NCBI RefSeq assembly: GCF_030544485.1
Contig: NZ_CP130610.1
Span: 3,534,001 to 3,598,000, forward strand
Reading direction: 5' to 3'
DNA: 64,000 nt
Origin: Halomonas sp. HAL1
GTDB taxonomy: Bacteria > Pseudomonadota > Gammaproteobacteria > Pseudomonadales > Halomonadaceae
The first letter of the stretch is position 1. Each line of letters opens with the position of its first letter. The notes beneath the pieces are model-generated. The model was not told the DNA's origin. It saw only the letters and a program-made list of their open reading frames with translations, and ran no database searches. This document shows positions 17,006 through 26,406 of the stretch, piece after piece. The position numbers were made by a program, and so were the translations under genes.

Positions 17006-17968
17006 TTAGTGCTTATCAAGCAGGGTTTCCAAGCTATCTGTTGTCAGGATCCGTACTACCCACTCATCTAGCTGTGCGTCTGAAGCCGACGTCAGGCGCT
17101 GATCTGCCCAATCGGGCATCTCGCCGAACTTTAAGGCGATTTGCTTACGCAGCGTACCTTCCACGCCTTCATGACGACCTTCTTGGCGACCTTCTTGACG
17201 CTCTTTTTCACGTTCAAAGCGCTCAACGGTATTGACGTAAGGCATGTGCTTTTCCTCCTGTATGGCGTAGACCGCCTGGACAAACTCGGACTCCAAGGCT
17301 TTTGGCAGCTGGAGCATCCAGTCGATGATATTAAACAACCGCACAATCTGCTCGCGGCTGTAGCCCCGTTCATACAGCAGCCGAATAAGAGCAATCTTGA
17401 CATCCTTGCGCGTAGCGCCGTCCTTCAATCGCTTAGCGTGGATCTGGGCCATTACCACCAGCGCAAAGACGTTGTTGCTGGTTTCCAGTGCCGTCCAGCG
17501 TGCTTCCCAATCAATCAGTTTAGCTGTAGGGAAGGTAAAGGTCAGCTCGCAACCCCAGCGCTGATAGCGGAAAGTAGTGGGCCTAAAGCTATCGCGTGTA
17601 TCGGCCAGCACCGCCAGGCTCACCACATCTACCCCGTAACGATCACGTAGTCGGTATTGGTAAGTATACATTCGCTCAGCAAAGGCTTCCTCCGGCTCAC
17701 CCTGTACCTCAACGTGGATCAGCACCCACGTTTCACTGCCGTTCCGTGCATAGACCTTGATCAGCTTATCGGCGTAACGCCTGCCACTGTTGGCATCCGC
17801 CGTGATCTGCTGTAACTCCTTGTCGAGAAAGCTGAAGCCTTTCGACCAATCCACTTGTTCATGAATGTCTGGGAACAACAGATCCAAAAATTCCTGGAAA
17901 TACCCTTCCAGCGCCATCTTCCAAGGACTGTCGTGGTCGGCAGGTCGGGACGTATCCGCTTCGCTCAT
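17006..17968 (-). CDS. Rpn-family PD-(D/E)XK nuclease / transposase-like protein
   Basis: Member of the Rpn/YhgA-like group of PD-(D/E)XK nuclease-fold proteins, some of which promote RecA-independent recombination. The core is an N-terminal acidic segment, DKLIKVYARNG and WVLIHVEVQGE (about residues 80-97), which supplies the E-x-Q of the catalytic strand. A charged ERQEGRQEGRHEG linker near 260 and a DUF4351-like C-terminus follow, a common layout in this group. The start is the ATG at 17968 with AGGAG upstream, giving 320 residues; a TTG at 17992 is less likely. It is not part of an insertion sequence here: no terminal repeats are visible. Confidence 0.83.
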   Translation of the reverse strand: MSEADTSRPADHDSPWKMALEGYFQEFLDLLFPDIHEQVDWSKGFSFLDKELQQITADANSGRRYADKLIKVYARNGSETWVLIHVEVQGEPEEAFAERMYTYQYRLRDRYGVDVVSLAVLADTRDSFRPTTFRYQRWGCELTFTFPTAKLIDWEARWTALETSNNVFALVVMAQIHAKRLKDGATRKDVKIALIRLLYERGYSREQIVRLFNIIDWMLQLPKALESEFVQAVYAIQEEKHMPYVNTVERFEREKERQEGRQEGRHEGVEGTLRKQIALKFGEMPDWADQRLTSASDAQLDEWVVRILTTDSLETLLDKH

Positions 17969-18096
17969 GCAAGCTCCTATTTCACTACTCAAATGCTAGC
18001 ACAGTGACACTTTTCAAGCGCTACTCCCCTTTATGCTCTCGCTTGCTACGTCAACAAAAGAGAGCTCTCCTGGTGAGAGACAGCCGCGTGGCTAAC

Positions 18097-19107
18097 TCAA
18101 TCTTTCTTGGTAAGTTGCTCTCTCAACTGCTTGGGCACTTGCTTAATGATCAAGCGATCCTGGGCAGCGTCGTACTCAATGCTTGAACCGAGCAGATGGG
18201 AGTCAAAACTAATCGAGACGCCGCCCGCACGCCCGGTGAAGCGGCGGAACTGGCTCAAGGTGCGCTTATCGGGGGGGATTTCCGGCGAGAGCCCGTAATC
18301 GGCGTTGCGGATATGCTCGTAAAACGCTTTGGGCTGCTGTTCGTTGACCAAGCCGGAAAGCTCATCCAGGGTCATCGGTTCGCCCCGACGCAGCTGTTCA
18401 TTGGCGTAGTCCACTAGCGTGTCGGTTTTTTCACGGCTCACTTCGTCGTCGTAATCCTCTTTCTCGACGTAGTCGCTAAACGCTTTTAGCAGCGTGCGGG
18501 TTTCTGCCGGGGCATCCACTCCTTCTTCCATACCCAGCAATGCAACCAATCCTTCAGCGAGTTTTTTGCCACCACGATCTTTTAGGAATGAAACATACTG
18601 CGCACTCGGGGCATCGCTCTGCCACTGGGTAAGATTGATGCGCGCGGCCAGCGTCAGCTGGCTGGTATTGAGCTGTGCGGCGGGCACCGCGTGGTGCTCA
18701 GCATTAATGCCAATACCTTCGCGCTGGTGCACCAAAGCTATCAACAGGGTTTCCGTATCGCCCTGGCGCTGGTGGCTGATCACTAGGTAACCACTGACTG
18801 ACAGCTGCTCTTGAAGCTGCTTGGTCAGCCGTTCGGCCAGTGCCATAGAGAGCTCAGCAAAGCTCTGTTCACCGGCAAGGTAAGCGCGCAGCCACACCGC
18901 AAGCGGCCCTGCTGATTCGCCCTCGTCGGCAAAGCGCCCCCAGCCTTTGGGCTTGGTGTTGTAGGTGTCGTTCAGCGCACCCACTAGGCTTGTCATTACC
19001 GGGTCATCGCTGGGAGCCGCCTGTTCTTGGGGCGCAGCGGTTAGGGTTAGGCGCTCACCGTCTAGCGTCGGGTCAAGGCGGTGCACAATACTTTGCAGTA
19101 GTGGCAT
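18097..19107 (-). CDS. yejK: Nucleoid-associated protein YejK (NdpA)
   Basis: Nucleoid-associated protein of the YejK/NdpA family, widespread in gammaproteobacteria. Recognised over its whole 336 residues, the family length, with VHRLDP near the start, DTYNTKPKGWGRF near 45-60, YVSFLKDRGGKKLAEGL in the middle and LIIKQVPKQLREQL at the C-terminus. It stands alone on the minus strand, 34 bp downstream of the ABC permease gene. Recent work on homologues suggests a link with defence against or sensing of foreign DNA and topoisomerase control, but nothing in this neighbourhood adds to that. Confidence 0.92.
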   Translation of the reverse strand: MPLLQSIVHRLDPTLDGERLTLTAAPQEQAAPSDDPVMTSLVGALNDTYNTKPKGWGRFADEGESAGPLAVWLRAYLAGEQSFAELSMALAERLTKQLQEQLSVSGYLVISHQRQGDTETLLIALVHQREGIGINAEHHAVPAAQLNTSQLTLAARINLTQWQSDAPSAQYVSFLKDRGGKKLAEGLVALLGMEEGVDAPAETRTLLKAFSDYVEKEDYDDEVSREKTDTLVDYANEQLRRGEPMTLDELSGLVNEQQPKAFYEHIRNADYGLSPEIPPDKRTLSQFRRFTGRAGGVSISFDSHLLGSSIEYDAAQDRLIIKQVPKQLREQLTKKD

Positions 19108-19141
19108 AAGGGTCTGCTAGCATCCAGAAGTTAAACGTAAA

Positions 19142-19903
19142 TTAGGGTTTAAGGCGGTAACCGGTGCGAAAAATCCAGCCAATCGTGGCCAAGCAAGCGA
19201 CCAGGAACAGGGTGATCATGCCAACGCTGGCCGCTAGGCTAACATCGCTAATACCGTAAAAGCTCCAGCGAAAGCCGCTCACTAGGTACACCACAGGATT
19301 GGCTAAGGTGATGGTTTGCCAAAACGGCGGCAGCATATCAATAGAGTAGAAGCTGCCGCCCAAAAAGGTCAGCGGCGTGATCACCAACAGCGGCACCAGC
19401 TGTAGCCGGTCAAAGCCATCCGCCCATATACCAATGATAAAGCCGAGCAGGCTAAAGGTGACCGCCGTTAGCACGAGGAAGAAGAGCATCCAAAATGGAT
19501 GAGCAATCTCCAGCGGCACAAAGAAGTTTGAGGTCGCCAGGATAATCAGCCCCAGCAGTATCGATTTTGAAGCTGCCGCGCCCACGTAGCCAATCACAAT
19601 CTCTAAATGTGAAATAGGCGCTGAAAGCAGCTCATAGATACTGCCGGAAAACTTCGGGAAAAAGATACCGAAGGAGGCGTTGGAAACGCTTTGCGTCAGC
19701 AGCATTAGCATAATCAGACCCGGCACGATAAAGGCGCCGTAGCTAACCCCATTGACCTCACTGATTCGCGAGCCGATCGCGGCACCGAACACAACAAAAT
19801 AGAGCGATGTGGAGATGACGGGCGAGACAATGCTCTGCAGTAACGTGCGGCGCGTACGGGCCATTTCGGCCATATAGATGGCGCGAACGGGGTGAAGGTT
19901 CAT
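19142..19903 (-). CDS. ABC-2 type transporter permease
   Basis: Membrane partner of the adjacent ATP-binding protein in an ABC-2 exporter. Six hydrophobic segments are visible (about residues 23-45, 55-80, 100-125, 135-160, 168-190 and 222-247), typical of the family and of its 250-260 length. The ATG overlaps the stop of the ATPase gene in an ATGA. Gene order and sequence resemble E. coli YadG-YadH, a pair of unknown substrate. Confidence 0.9.
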   Translation of the reverse strand: MNLHPVRAIYMAEMARTRRTLLQSIVSPVISTSLYFVVFGAAIGSRISEVNGVSYGAFIVPGLIMLMLLTQSVSNASFGIFFPKFSGSIYELLSAPISHLEIVIGYVGAAASKSILLGLIILATSNFFVPLEIAHPFWMLFFLVLTAVTFSLLGFIIGIWADGFDRLQLVPLLVITPLTFLGGSFYSIDMLPPFWQTITLANPVVYLVSGFRWSFYGISDVSLAASVGMITLFLVACLATIGWIFRTGYRLKP

Positions 19904-20835
19904 GCGCGCTCCTTAACCAAATCGACAAAAATATCTTCAAGCGAGCTTTGCCGAGTATTGAGATCTTTAAAGGTGACCCCTTCCCGCTCCAGCGCAGTTA
20001 AAAACTCTGAAATCGCGTGACCGTCCTCTTCCTGGCTGCCATCGTAGGTATAAATCAATTCAAACCCTTCAGCGGCTAAGCTCAGTTCAAAGCGTTGTAG
20101 GTTCGCAGGTATCTCTGTCAGCGGGCTGTGTAAGTTCAGTGTTAGCTGCTTGCTGCCCAACTTGCTCATCAAGGCGGCTTTCTCTTCTACCAGCACCAGT
20201 TCACCGCGATTAATGACGCCGATGCGGTCGGCCATCTCTTCGGCTTCTTCGATGTAGTGGGTGGTCAATATGATCGTCACGCCGTTATCGCGCAGTTGGC
20301 GCACGACATCCCACATCTCACGGCGCAGTTCAACGTCGACCCCGGCGGTGGGCTCATCCAGAAATAGAATGCGCGGCTCATGGGAGAGCGCTTTGGCGAT
20401 CAACACACGGCGTTTCATGCCGCCCGAGAGCGTCATTAGCCGGTTGTTGCGCTTATCCCAGAGCGCCAGCGACTTGAGCACTTTCTCGATATGCGCAGGA
20501 TTAGGCGCTTTGCCAAACAGACCACGGCTGAAACTGACGGTGTTCCAGACGGTTTCAAACGCTTCGTTGGTCAGCTCTTGGGGCACCAATCCAATGCGTT
20601 CACGGGCCTGGCGGTAGTGGGTAATATTATCGAACCCATCGACCATGACATGGCCTGCGGTGGGATTGACCAAGCCACACACCACGCTAATCAGCGTGGT
20701 TTTGCCTGCTCCGTTGGGGCCGAGCAGGGCAAAGATTTCACCACGCTGAATCGTTAAATCAATGTGGGTTAACGCCTGAAAGCCACCTTCGTAGGTTTTG
20801 TTCAGGGCGTTAATGGTAATAATCGGGTCGTTCAA
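19900..20835 (-). CDS. ABC exporter ATP-binding protein (YadG-like)
   Basis: ATPase of an ABC-2 export system. Walker [11 protein letters not shown] is near residues 39-48, signature [15 protein letters not shown] near 138-152, Walker [13 protein letters not shown] just after, and the H-loop in [16 protein letters not shown]. The C-terminal 90 residues are the usual extension of drug/polyketide-type ATPases. The gene starts with TTG, preceded by GAGGAG at good spacing. It is first of the two-gene operon. Closest familiar relative is E. coli YadG; substrate unknown. Confidence 0.92.
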   Translation of the reverse strand: MNDPIITINALNKTYEGGFQALTHIDLTIQRGEIFALLGPNGAGKTTLISVVCGLVNPTAGHVMVDGFDNITHYRQARERIGLVPQELTNEAFETVWNTVSFSRGLFGKAPNPAHIEKVLKSLALWDKRNNRLMTLSGGMKRRVLIAKALSHEPRILFLDEPTAGVDVELRREMWDVVRQLRDNGVTIILTTHYIEEAEEMADRIGVINRGELVLVEEKAALMSKLGSKQLTLNLHSPLTEIPANLQRFELSLAAEGFELIYTYDGSQEEDGHAISEFLTALEREGVTFKDLNTRQSSLEDIFVDLVKERA

Positions 20836-20848
20836 GGCGTACTCCTCA

Positions 20849-20872
20849 CACCGCGGTTGAACAACCGCGGTG
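20849..20872. terminator. Hairpin between ppiC and the ABC ATPase gene
   Basis: A perfect 10-bp stem (caccgcggtt at 20849-20858 with its complement at 20863-20872) around a GAAC loop lies after ppiC and just before the ribosome-binding site of the ATPase gene on the minus strand. No T-run follows, so it may act as an attenuator or mRNA boundary rather than a full terminator. Confidence 0.55.
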
Positions 20873-20894
20873 CTTGACGGCCTTTTAGGCAGAA

Positions 20895-21173
20895 TTAAGT
20901 GCGGCTGGTGACTTCGAGCAGGTGATAACCAAACTGGGTTTTCACCGGGCCGTGCACTTGGCCGACCTCGTCATTGAAGACGACCTTATCGAACTCAGGC
21001 ACCATTTGGCCGGGGCCAAAGCTGCCGAGGTCGCCGCCTTGGCGGCTGGAGGGGCAGCTGGAGTGCTCTTTGGCGACTTCAGCAAAGTCACGGCCGTTTT
21101 CGATTTCTTTCTTGAGTGCTAGGCACTGCTCTTCGCTGCTGACTAAAATGTGGCGGGCGCTGGCTTGTGTCAT
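20895..21173 (-). CDS. ppiC: Parvulin-type peptidyl-prolyl isomerase PpiC
   Basis: Cytoplasmic peptidyl-prolyl cis-trans isomerase made of a single parvulin domain of 92 residues, as in E. coli PpiC (93). The signature runs from [12 protein letters not shown] through [17 protein letters not shown] to [10 protein letters not shown], with the conserved His residues near the two ends of the domain. No signal peptide is present. It is a single gene between the beta-lactamase-like gene and the ABC exporter. Confidence 0.95.
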   Translation of the reverse strand: MTQASARHILVSSEEQCLALKKEIENGRDFAEVAKEHSSCPSSRQGGDLGSFGPGQMVPEFDKVVFNDEVGQVHGPVKTQFGYHLLEVTSRT

Positions 21174-21224
21174 AAGTTGCTCCTGACTAAGTAGGTTCTG
21201 AGGGTCATTCGGGGCGGTAGTTTA

Positions 21225-22337
21225 TCACGGCTTACCCAGGGCTCCGCTATAACGCAACGCTTCACCGACACTGGCCAAGGCGCGTTCGTGCGCGTTTACC
21301 GCTACGGGCCCGCGAGCACAGCTAACGATCACCCATGGCCCTTCGGTGGTTGTCTCAACGTTGGCACGCTCGGCAATACCGGCATCGCAACTGCGCCGCT
21401 GCTGAGTGCCGGTTTTATGGGCAAAGTTTATGCCTTCCCCTAGGCCCGCTTTAAGACGCCGCTTACCAGAACTGGTTCGCTGCATCACCGCTAACAGCGT
21501 TTGCCGCTGCTCGGCGCTTAAGTCATCTGTGCCGCCGTGCAGGCTAGCTAGAAGGTCGCCAAAAGCGCGTAAGGTGCCCACGTTTTCGCCGGTGGCTTCG
21601 TAGGCATCAAACGCATGGTCGTAATCGGGCTGGGTAAAGGATTCTGTGCTAACGCCTAGCGCGCGGGCCAACGCCTGGGCACGCTGGCTTACCGCATGCT
21701 GGCGCAGAGCGATAAAATCCATTCCACCAAGCGCGCGCGCATCAGGGTGAAGCTCGCCATAAACACCCTGGCGCACACCGACCAATTTTGAGATAGGCCC
21801 GATCTCGTCAGGGTTGCCGCCGCTTGCCGCGATCATGGTACGAGCGCGCTCGTTGACGGCATCCAGCCCCACTCGATCAATCAACATATCGGTAGCGGTG
21901 TTATCGCTGACGGTGATCATCTGCTCCATCAAGTAACGGATGGAGATAGGCGTACCGGGGTCGTGCCAATTGGTGGGGCCCGCGCCATCGACAAAGTCAC
22001 TCTGGGCAAGCATTAGCCGCTCATCCAGCGTCAGGGTGCCTGCCTGACGTTCGGCCAGCACTTGCGCCGCCACCGGTATTTTAATCAGCGAGGCTAAATA
22101 CCAAGGGGCATCGGCACGCCAGGAAAACCCTTCACCACTGGCGAGATTTTGTACATAAACGCCGAGCTCGCCCTCAAATACACCTTCAATGGCCTTTAAG
22201 CGCGCGGTTAAATCGCCCTGCCAGGCGCTCTGCTTATCGACTTCATAGTACCAATTTGTATTGTACCCATCTGCATAAATAGGGAGCGCAACCAGCAGCG
22301 CTACTGCCATTAGTCCACATTGTATCCAGTGTCGCAA
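21225..22337 (-). CDS. Class A beta-lactamase-like serine hydrolase
   Basis: Exported penicillin-interacting fold. The signal peptide covers about residues 1-22. The three class A motifs are present: SLIK (S83, K86), SDN near 143 and KTG near 310. At 370 residues it is 80 longer than ordinary class A enzymes, with extra sequence before the C-terminal part, so it may be a related hydrolase with another substrate rather than a resistance enzyme. It is 30 bp downstream of the acyltransferase-like gene and may be co-transcribed with it. Confidence 0.85.
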   Translation of the reverse strand: MRHWIQCGLMAVALLVALPIYADGYNTNWYYEVDKQSAWQGDLTARLKAIEGVFEGELGVYVQNLASGEGFSWRADAPWYLASLIKIPVAAQVLAERQAGTLTLDERLMLAQSDFVDGAGPTNWHDPGTPISIRYLMEQMITVSDNTATDMLIDRVGLDAVNERARTMIAASGGNPDEIGPISKLVGVRQGVYGELHPDARALGGMDFIALRQHAVSQRAQALARALGVSTESFTQPDYDHAFDAYEATGENVGTLRAFGDLLASLHGGTDDLSAEQRQTLLAVMQRTSSGKRRLKAGLGEGINFAHKTGTQQRRSCDAGIAERANVETTTEGPWVIVSCARGPVAVNAHERALASVGEALRYSGALGKP

Positions 22338-22367
22338 ATCGTAAGCTCCAGCAGTTATTAATCGCTC

Positions 22368-23492
22368 TTAACGGTGATTCGTCATCCAGCGGGTCATCCA
22401 AATCCACGCCGCGGCGCCAAGTATCAACAGCCCGCCCACGCCAAGCGCCTGTGGATAGGTGTACATTCCCTCGCCTTCCCACAAAAAGCGCAGTACTAAG
22501 AAGATCATCACAATATGGAAAATGAATGCTTTCAGAGCATCGGAACCGACAATCGTCAGCGGCCTTAATACCTTGGCTGCTTTGGCGCCTCCGGCTAACG
22601 CCAGGGCTAACAGCACCAAGGCGCCGCCTAAGCTAAACAGCATGAACTCAAGCCCCGGCGGATGCTTACCGACATTGTTGGCCACGGCGAGCATCGCCGC
22701 GTGCACATCACCATTGGAAAACGCCAGCGCATAAAATGCTGCTACCATTAGCGCGCCCAGTCCTAACAGCGTGAGTACTAAGCGACGGCGAGTGGTCGGT
22801 TCAAAATAGCAGCGAAGTAGTGCTTCACCGATAAGCAGCCCGATTAGAATCATCGGTGCGCGGCTGATCTGCCCCCAGGCATAGTGGTCTTCATGATCCA
22901 CCAGCAGCGCTTTCAGAATATCGTTGCCACCAAACGTAAGACTCTGCAGCCAGACGGTCAGCGCGGTTAACGCACCAATCGTTGCGAGTCGACTCCAGAG
23001 CGGTGCCCGCGCCCATAGCGGTAACATCAGCGGCACCCAAAGCAGCGCAATGGCATAGAAACCTAAGATTTCGACCCAAATCGCAAAGCGCCCATAGAGC
23101 AAGGCATCGACGATCTCGTTAGGTGGGTAGTAGGGAAGCATTTCAAAGATAGTCAGCGCCTTGTACCAAAACCATACTTCTACGGCGCGGAGCCAGAGTT
23201 TGAGCCGTCGTTTAGGCCAGTCTTCGCTCTGAGTGTGAGCAAGAAATGCCACTGCCAGCGCAATGCCAAACACTATAATAAACAGCGAAGAGGAGAACTT
23301 GGTCAGAAAATGAATCGGCACCATTCCCCAATCAGGCACATTACGAATACCGACGAGACCACTGACAGCATGGCTTACGATCATCAAGCCAATGGCTAAG
23401 CCACGCGCCAAATCAATCGCTTCTATACGGCCTTCCGCTTTGGGCAGTTGGGGCTTGTCTGTCCATTTCAGAGGCATCCAATTCAGCGGCAT
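22368..23492 (-). CDS. DUF1624/HGSNAT-like acyltransferase membrane protein
   Basis: Polytopic membrane protein of the heparan-alpha-glucosaminide N-acetyltransferase-like (DUF1624/acyltransferase-3-like) group. The signature EAIDLARGLAIGLMIVSHA lies at the first membrane helix, and about ten hydrophobic segments follow. The ATG at 23492 has AGGA upstream at good spacing, giving 374 residues; the in-frame TTG at 23516 is less likely. It may transfer an acyl group to a cell-envelope sugar, an inference from the family. No partner is obvious apart from the downstream beta-lactamase-like gene. Confidence 0.8.
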   Translation of the reverse strand: MPLNWMPLKWTDKPQLPKAEGRIEAIDLARGLAIGLMIVSHAVSGLVGIRNVPDWGMVPIHFLTKFSSSLFIIVFGIALAVAFLAHTQSEDWPKRRLKLWLRAVEVWFWYKALTIFEMLPYYPPNEIVDALLYGRFAIWVEILGFYAIALLWVPLMLPLWARAPLWSRLATIGALTALTVWLQSLTFGGNDILKALLVDHEDHYAWGQISRAPMILIGLLIGEALLRCYFEPTTRRRLVLTLLGLGALMVAAFYALAFSNGDVHAAMLAVANNVGKHPPGLEFMLFSLGGALVLLALALAGGAKAAKVLRPLTIVGSDALKAFIFHIVMIFLVLRFLWEGEGMYTYPQALGVGGLLILGAAAWIWMTRWMTNHR

Positions 23493-23609
23493 CGAAACAT
23501 CCTTGTGAGGGAGCAATCAATAAAGTGTTATGCAAATGGATGCTCAACACCACTGCTGTTTTAAACTATCAACGCACGCTGATTAAAAATATTGATGGCC
23601 TACACAAAG

Positions 23610-23632
23610 ATGCCCCGCAATTGGCGGGGCAT
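23610..23632. terminator. Terminator-like hairpin after the acidic protein gene
   Basis: A 9-bp GC-rich stem (atgccccgc, 23610-23618, with 23624-23632) and a five-base loop lie 51 bases after the stop of the minus-strand acidic protein gene, followed on that strand by a short CTTT. It is a probable weak rho-independent terminator. Confidence 0.65.
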
Positions 23633-23682
23633 ATTCCGACTCATCCTTGAGCCCGAGAAAAGTTATTCCTTAAAGATTGCAA

Positions 23683-23982
23683 TTACCAGCCGGAATCATC
23701 CTCCTCTTCATCGGTGGCGGGTACTTCTTGCTCCTCTTCCTCTTCTTCGTAAGTGAATTCTTCCTCTTCCTCTTCGTACTCAGTACCTGCATCCTGACCT
23801 TTATCCTGCTCAGTGTCGTAGCTGTTGTAGGTACCTTCACCTTCCTGCATCGGCTCTTCCTGCGGGGTAGGCTCTTGCTCTTCGCCACTGCCTTCCATTT
23901 CGGCAAAAGCTAACGGGCTGGTCAGTAGACCAAATGATACACCTAGGATGCCAAGCTTCTTGAGAGAGTCCGTCTTCATCAT
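23683..23982 (-). CDS. Secreted acidic glutamate-rich protein
   Basis: Small exported protein of 99 residues that I do not recognise as a family. Residues 1-27 are a signal peptide ending in AFA. The mature part of about 72 residues is almost entirely Glu, Asp, Gln, Pro, Thr and Tyr with one long Glu-rich stretch (about 70-87), so it is strongly negative and probably disordered. The ATG at 23982 follows a TAGGAG-like site. Such acidic proteins suit a halophile periplasm and might bind cations; that is speculation. The 300 bp upstream holds no gene. Confidence 0.75.
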   Translation of the reverse strand: MMKTDSLKKLGILGVSFGLLTSPLAFAEMEGSGEEQEPTPQEEPMQEGEGTYNSYDTEQDKGQDAGTEYEEEEEEFTYEEEEEEQEVPATDEEEDDSGW

Positions 23983-24232
23983 GATACTGCTCCTATATAG
24001 CTTTACTGCTTTAACGTTGGTGCGAGCATTGCACCTCGGCTTTAGAGTTAAGAGCGCCAGTTCATCCTACCTGTCACGCTCTCCCTCTTAACGTTGCAGC
24101 GCCCGTGCCACCTCTCCCCAATAGCAAATAAAAATCATTGTTAAACAATTGCTTATATGCCTCAATAGACCAACAACTTCATGATTTTATTAACAAAAAC
24201 TAGCACCATGCTGTTTAAAAGAGGCACATGAT

Positions 24233-24256
24233 CCCCGATTGAGCAGGTAATCGGGG
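24233..24256. terminator. Hairpin at the end of the sugar operon
   Basis: ccccgatt (24233-24240) pairs with aatcgggg (24249-24256) just downstream of the truncated MFS gene on the minus strand, with a pyrimidine-rich CCTCTTTT about 12 bases beyond. It probably ends the epimerase-GH43-ABC operon. Bases 23983-24232 otherwise hold only AT-rich, non-coding sequence and the upstream region of the acidic protein gene. Confidence 0.55.
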
Positions 24257-24268
24257 CAATATAACGAC

Positions 24269-24451
24269 TTACTCATAAGCTATTTCTTCAAGCTCTTTCC
24301 CGCACGTTTCTTTGACGAAGTAGATAACAAAGAAGACAGGGGCAATGGCACTGATCGCATAGAAGGCGTAAGCACCAATCGCGCAGCCCAGCAGCATCAA
24401 CGCCACATTGAAACCAGTGCCTGCGCTATCGAAGTTAAAAGAGGCCTGTAG
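24269..24451 (-). pseudogene. C-terminal remnant of an MFS sugar-porter gene
   Basis: Translation of this minus-strand frame gives about 60 residues ending in a normal stop: TGFNVALMLLGCAIGAYAFY, then AISAIAPVFFVIYFVKE and TCGKELEEIAYE. This is the last membrane helix and the PETKG-like tail of the sugar-porter group of the major facilitator superfamily. The preceding 380 or so residues are absent, since the aldose epimerase gene ends where they should be. The intact frame and tail suggest a recent deletion rather than slow decay. It belonged with the sugar genes upstream. Confidence 0.72.
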
Positions 24452-24455
24452 GCTA

Positions 24456-25340
24456 CTAAGTCGTTTGATAGCTAAACTGACACGTCATCGAGGTTGCCTG
24501 GTCAGAGGCCAGTTCAACTAACCCCTCGGTTAAAGATGAGACGCTATGGTGGGCATCTACCACATGGCTTACGGGCTCGAAACAGAAAAAATCCGCTTGA
24601 GCATGGGGAGAGAAAACCAGATAGCGGGACATGGTGGGTACAGTAGTGAGCTCAAGTTCCACACCGCGAGCTGGCCATTCTATTCGTGCTTGGCCTTTCC
24701 AACCGGTAAAGAGGTTGTCGATTAAGCGTTCGGGTAGCGCTTTCCCATTACTGAAGTTCCAGGTGGACTCCGGTGTCAGGCGGTGCCATTCACGTGGCAG
24801 TTGCTCTTTATCAACCTCCCAAACGCCTTCCGCTAGCGCTGTAATCCGAGTATCGCCAGTGCGGGGAAACCAAGGATGGAGGCCCAAGCCATAAGGTGCA
24901 GGTTGGTCGCCTAAATGCGTCACGCTAAGGGCTACTTCCAACCGGCTATCTATCAGGCGATAGCTCAACTCAGCGTGATAATCAAAAGGAGGCTGTTCAT
25001 TAGAACGCAGTTCAAGCTGCAGTGTGCGCGCACTTTGTGACACGACCTGCCAAGACCGCTGCCAGCCATCGCCATGAATGGGCAACGGCTCATTCTCAAG
25101 GTTTTTCACAAGGGGATAATATTGCCCACGCCACTCAAAGCCACCCTTCGCAATCCGGTTTGACCACGGTATCAATGGGTACATCGCCAGTTGATTCGGA
25201 TCTCGTTCATCAATGCTACCTGGGCGCATAAGCGCCACGACTCCTGCCTGCGTCAATGCATCAAAACGTACTACTGAGCCTCCCACTTCCGGGTTCACTA
25301 CTAAACGCAGCAGGGCATTTTCTAGGGTGATCGTCGTCAT
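24456..25340 (-). CDS. Aldose 1-epimerase (mutarotase family)
   Basis: Cytoplasmic enzyme that interconverts alpha and beta forms of aldoses. The family segments MYPLIPWSNRIAKGGFEW (about 53-70), the general-acid histidine region GLHPWFPRTGD (about 150) and the glutamate in FFCFEPVSHVVDAHH (about 256) are present. 294 residues is normal. It follows the ATPase gene by 24 bp in the GH43/ABC operon, so pentoses or xylobiose-derived sugars are the likely substrates. It matches the YphB/GalM-like subgroup rather than GalM proper. Confidence 0.87.
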   Translation of the reverse strand: MTTITLENALLRLVVNPEVGGSVVRFDALTQAGVVALMRPGSIDERDPNQLAMYPLIPWSNRIAKGGFEWRGQYYPLVKNLENEPLPIHGDGWQRSWQVVSQSARTLQLELRSNEQPPFDYHAELSYRLIDSRLEVALSVTHLGDQPAPYGLGLHPWFPRTGDTRITALAEGVWEVDKEQLPREWHRLTPESTWNFSNGKALPERLIDNLFTGWKGQARIEWPARGVELELTTVPTMSRYLVFSPHAQADFFCFEPVSHVVDAHHSVSSLTEGLVELASDQATSMTCQFSYQTT

Positions 25341-25364
25341 TTTTTACTGCTCCTAGACAATACT

Positions 25365-26402
25365 CTAGCGACTGTGTGGACGCTTTTGTACCACGTCATC
25401 AGGCACTCGCTTTCCATCGGCATCAAACGCGTGGAGTTGGGCCTGCTGGGGAGTGATAAATAGCGTATCGCCATGGCTAAGATCGACATCGCCAGAAAGG
25501 CGGACAGTGAGCGGGCCGGTCTGCTCGCTATCCACATAGGCGAAAGCGTCAGCGCCCAGCTTCTCGATGAATCGCACACGCCCTTTCCACTCGCCCTGCT
25601 CGCTGCTCACCTCTAGATGCTCGGGCCGTATGCCTAGAGTGTTGGCTCCGTAAGCCGCCGCTAGGGCACCTTCGATCAAATTCATTTTCGGCGAGCCAAT
25701 AAAACCCGCCACAAACAGCGTTTCGGGGCGTTGATAAAGCACCATGGGCTTGCCCATTTGCTCGATCTTCCCGGCGTTCATCACCACAATGCAGTCGGCC
25801 AGTGTCATCGCCTCTACCTGGTCGTGGGTGACATACACCATGGTGGTCTCGAGCCGCTGATGCAGTTCGGCCAACTCGACCCGCATGCGGTTGCGTAACG
25901 AAGCGTCCAGATTAGAGAGCGGCTCGTCGAACAGAAATACGCCGGGGCTGCGAACAATGGCACGACCAATGGCCACCCGCTGGCGCTGCCCACCGGATAA
26001 CTCGGCGGGTTTACGCTCGAGCAGATCCTCAAGGTTGAGCAAGCGTGCAGCCTCGGCCACTTTGGCTTCCCGCTCTTTGGTGGGTACTTTTGCCAGCCGC
26101 ATGCCGAAGTCGATATTGCGAGCGACCGTCATGTGCGGGTAAAGCGCGTAGGACTGGAAAACCATGGCAATGTCCCGGTCACTCGGCTCGGCAGTGGTAA
26201 CGTCTTCCCCGCCGATAGTGATCGAGCCCTGAGTGACGGTCTCCAGGCCCGCAATCATGCGCAGCAAAGTGGATTTTCCGCAGCCAGAAGGCCCAACCAG
26301 CACGGTGAAAGAGCCATCTTCGATATGCAGATTTAAATCAGGGATTACCGTGGTTTTGCCATGAAACGTCTTTTCGATGTCGCGTAGTGTTACTTCAGCC
26401 AT
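25365..26402 (-). CDS. UgpC/MsmK-type ABC sugar transporter ATPase
   Basis: ATP-binding subunit for a carbohydrate importer of the CUT1 family. Walker [19 protein letters not shown], signature [15 protein letters not shown], Walker [14 protein letters not shown] and the H-loop in [10 protein letters not shown] are present, followed by a TOBE regulatory domain (about 235-345). The ATG at 26402 starts MAEVTLRD and directly follows the GH43 stop; a longer frame to 26477 overlaps GH43 and lacks support. Its partners are the two permeases and the binding protein further upstream in the same operon. Confidence 0.93.
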   Translation of the reverse strand: MAEVTLRDIEKTFHGKTTVIPDLNLHIEDGSFTVLVGPSGCGKSTLLRMIAGLETVTQGSITIGGEDVTTAEPSDRDIAMVFQSYALYPHMTVARNIDFGMRLAKVPTKEREAKVAEAARLLNLEDLLERKPAELSGGQRQRVAIGRAIVRSPGVFLFDEPLSNLDASLRNRMRVELAELHQRLETTMVYVTHDQVEAMTLADCIVVMNAGKIEQMGKPMVLYQRPETLFVAGFIGSPKMNLIEGALAAAYGANTLGIRPEHLEVSSEQGEWKGRVRFIEKLGADAFAYVDSEQTGPLTVRLSGDVDLSHGDTLFITPQQAQLHAFDADGKRVPDDVVQKRPHSR

Positions 26403-26406
26403 GAGC

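Noticed and set aside
16906..17235. 109-codon plus-strand frame overlapping the Rpn-type gene end
   Set aside because: Mostly antisense to the nuclease gene; only its first 100 bases are free and they hold an inverted repeat.
21225..22337. Acquired beta-lactam resistance gene
   Set aside because: Class A motifs are present but the protein is about 80 residues too long and sits among housekeeping genes with matching base composition, so a chromosomal relative is more likely.
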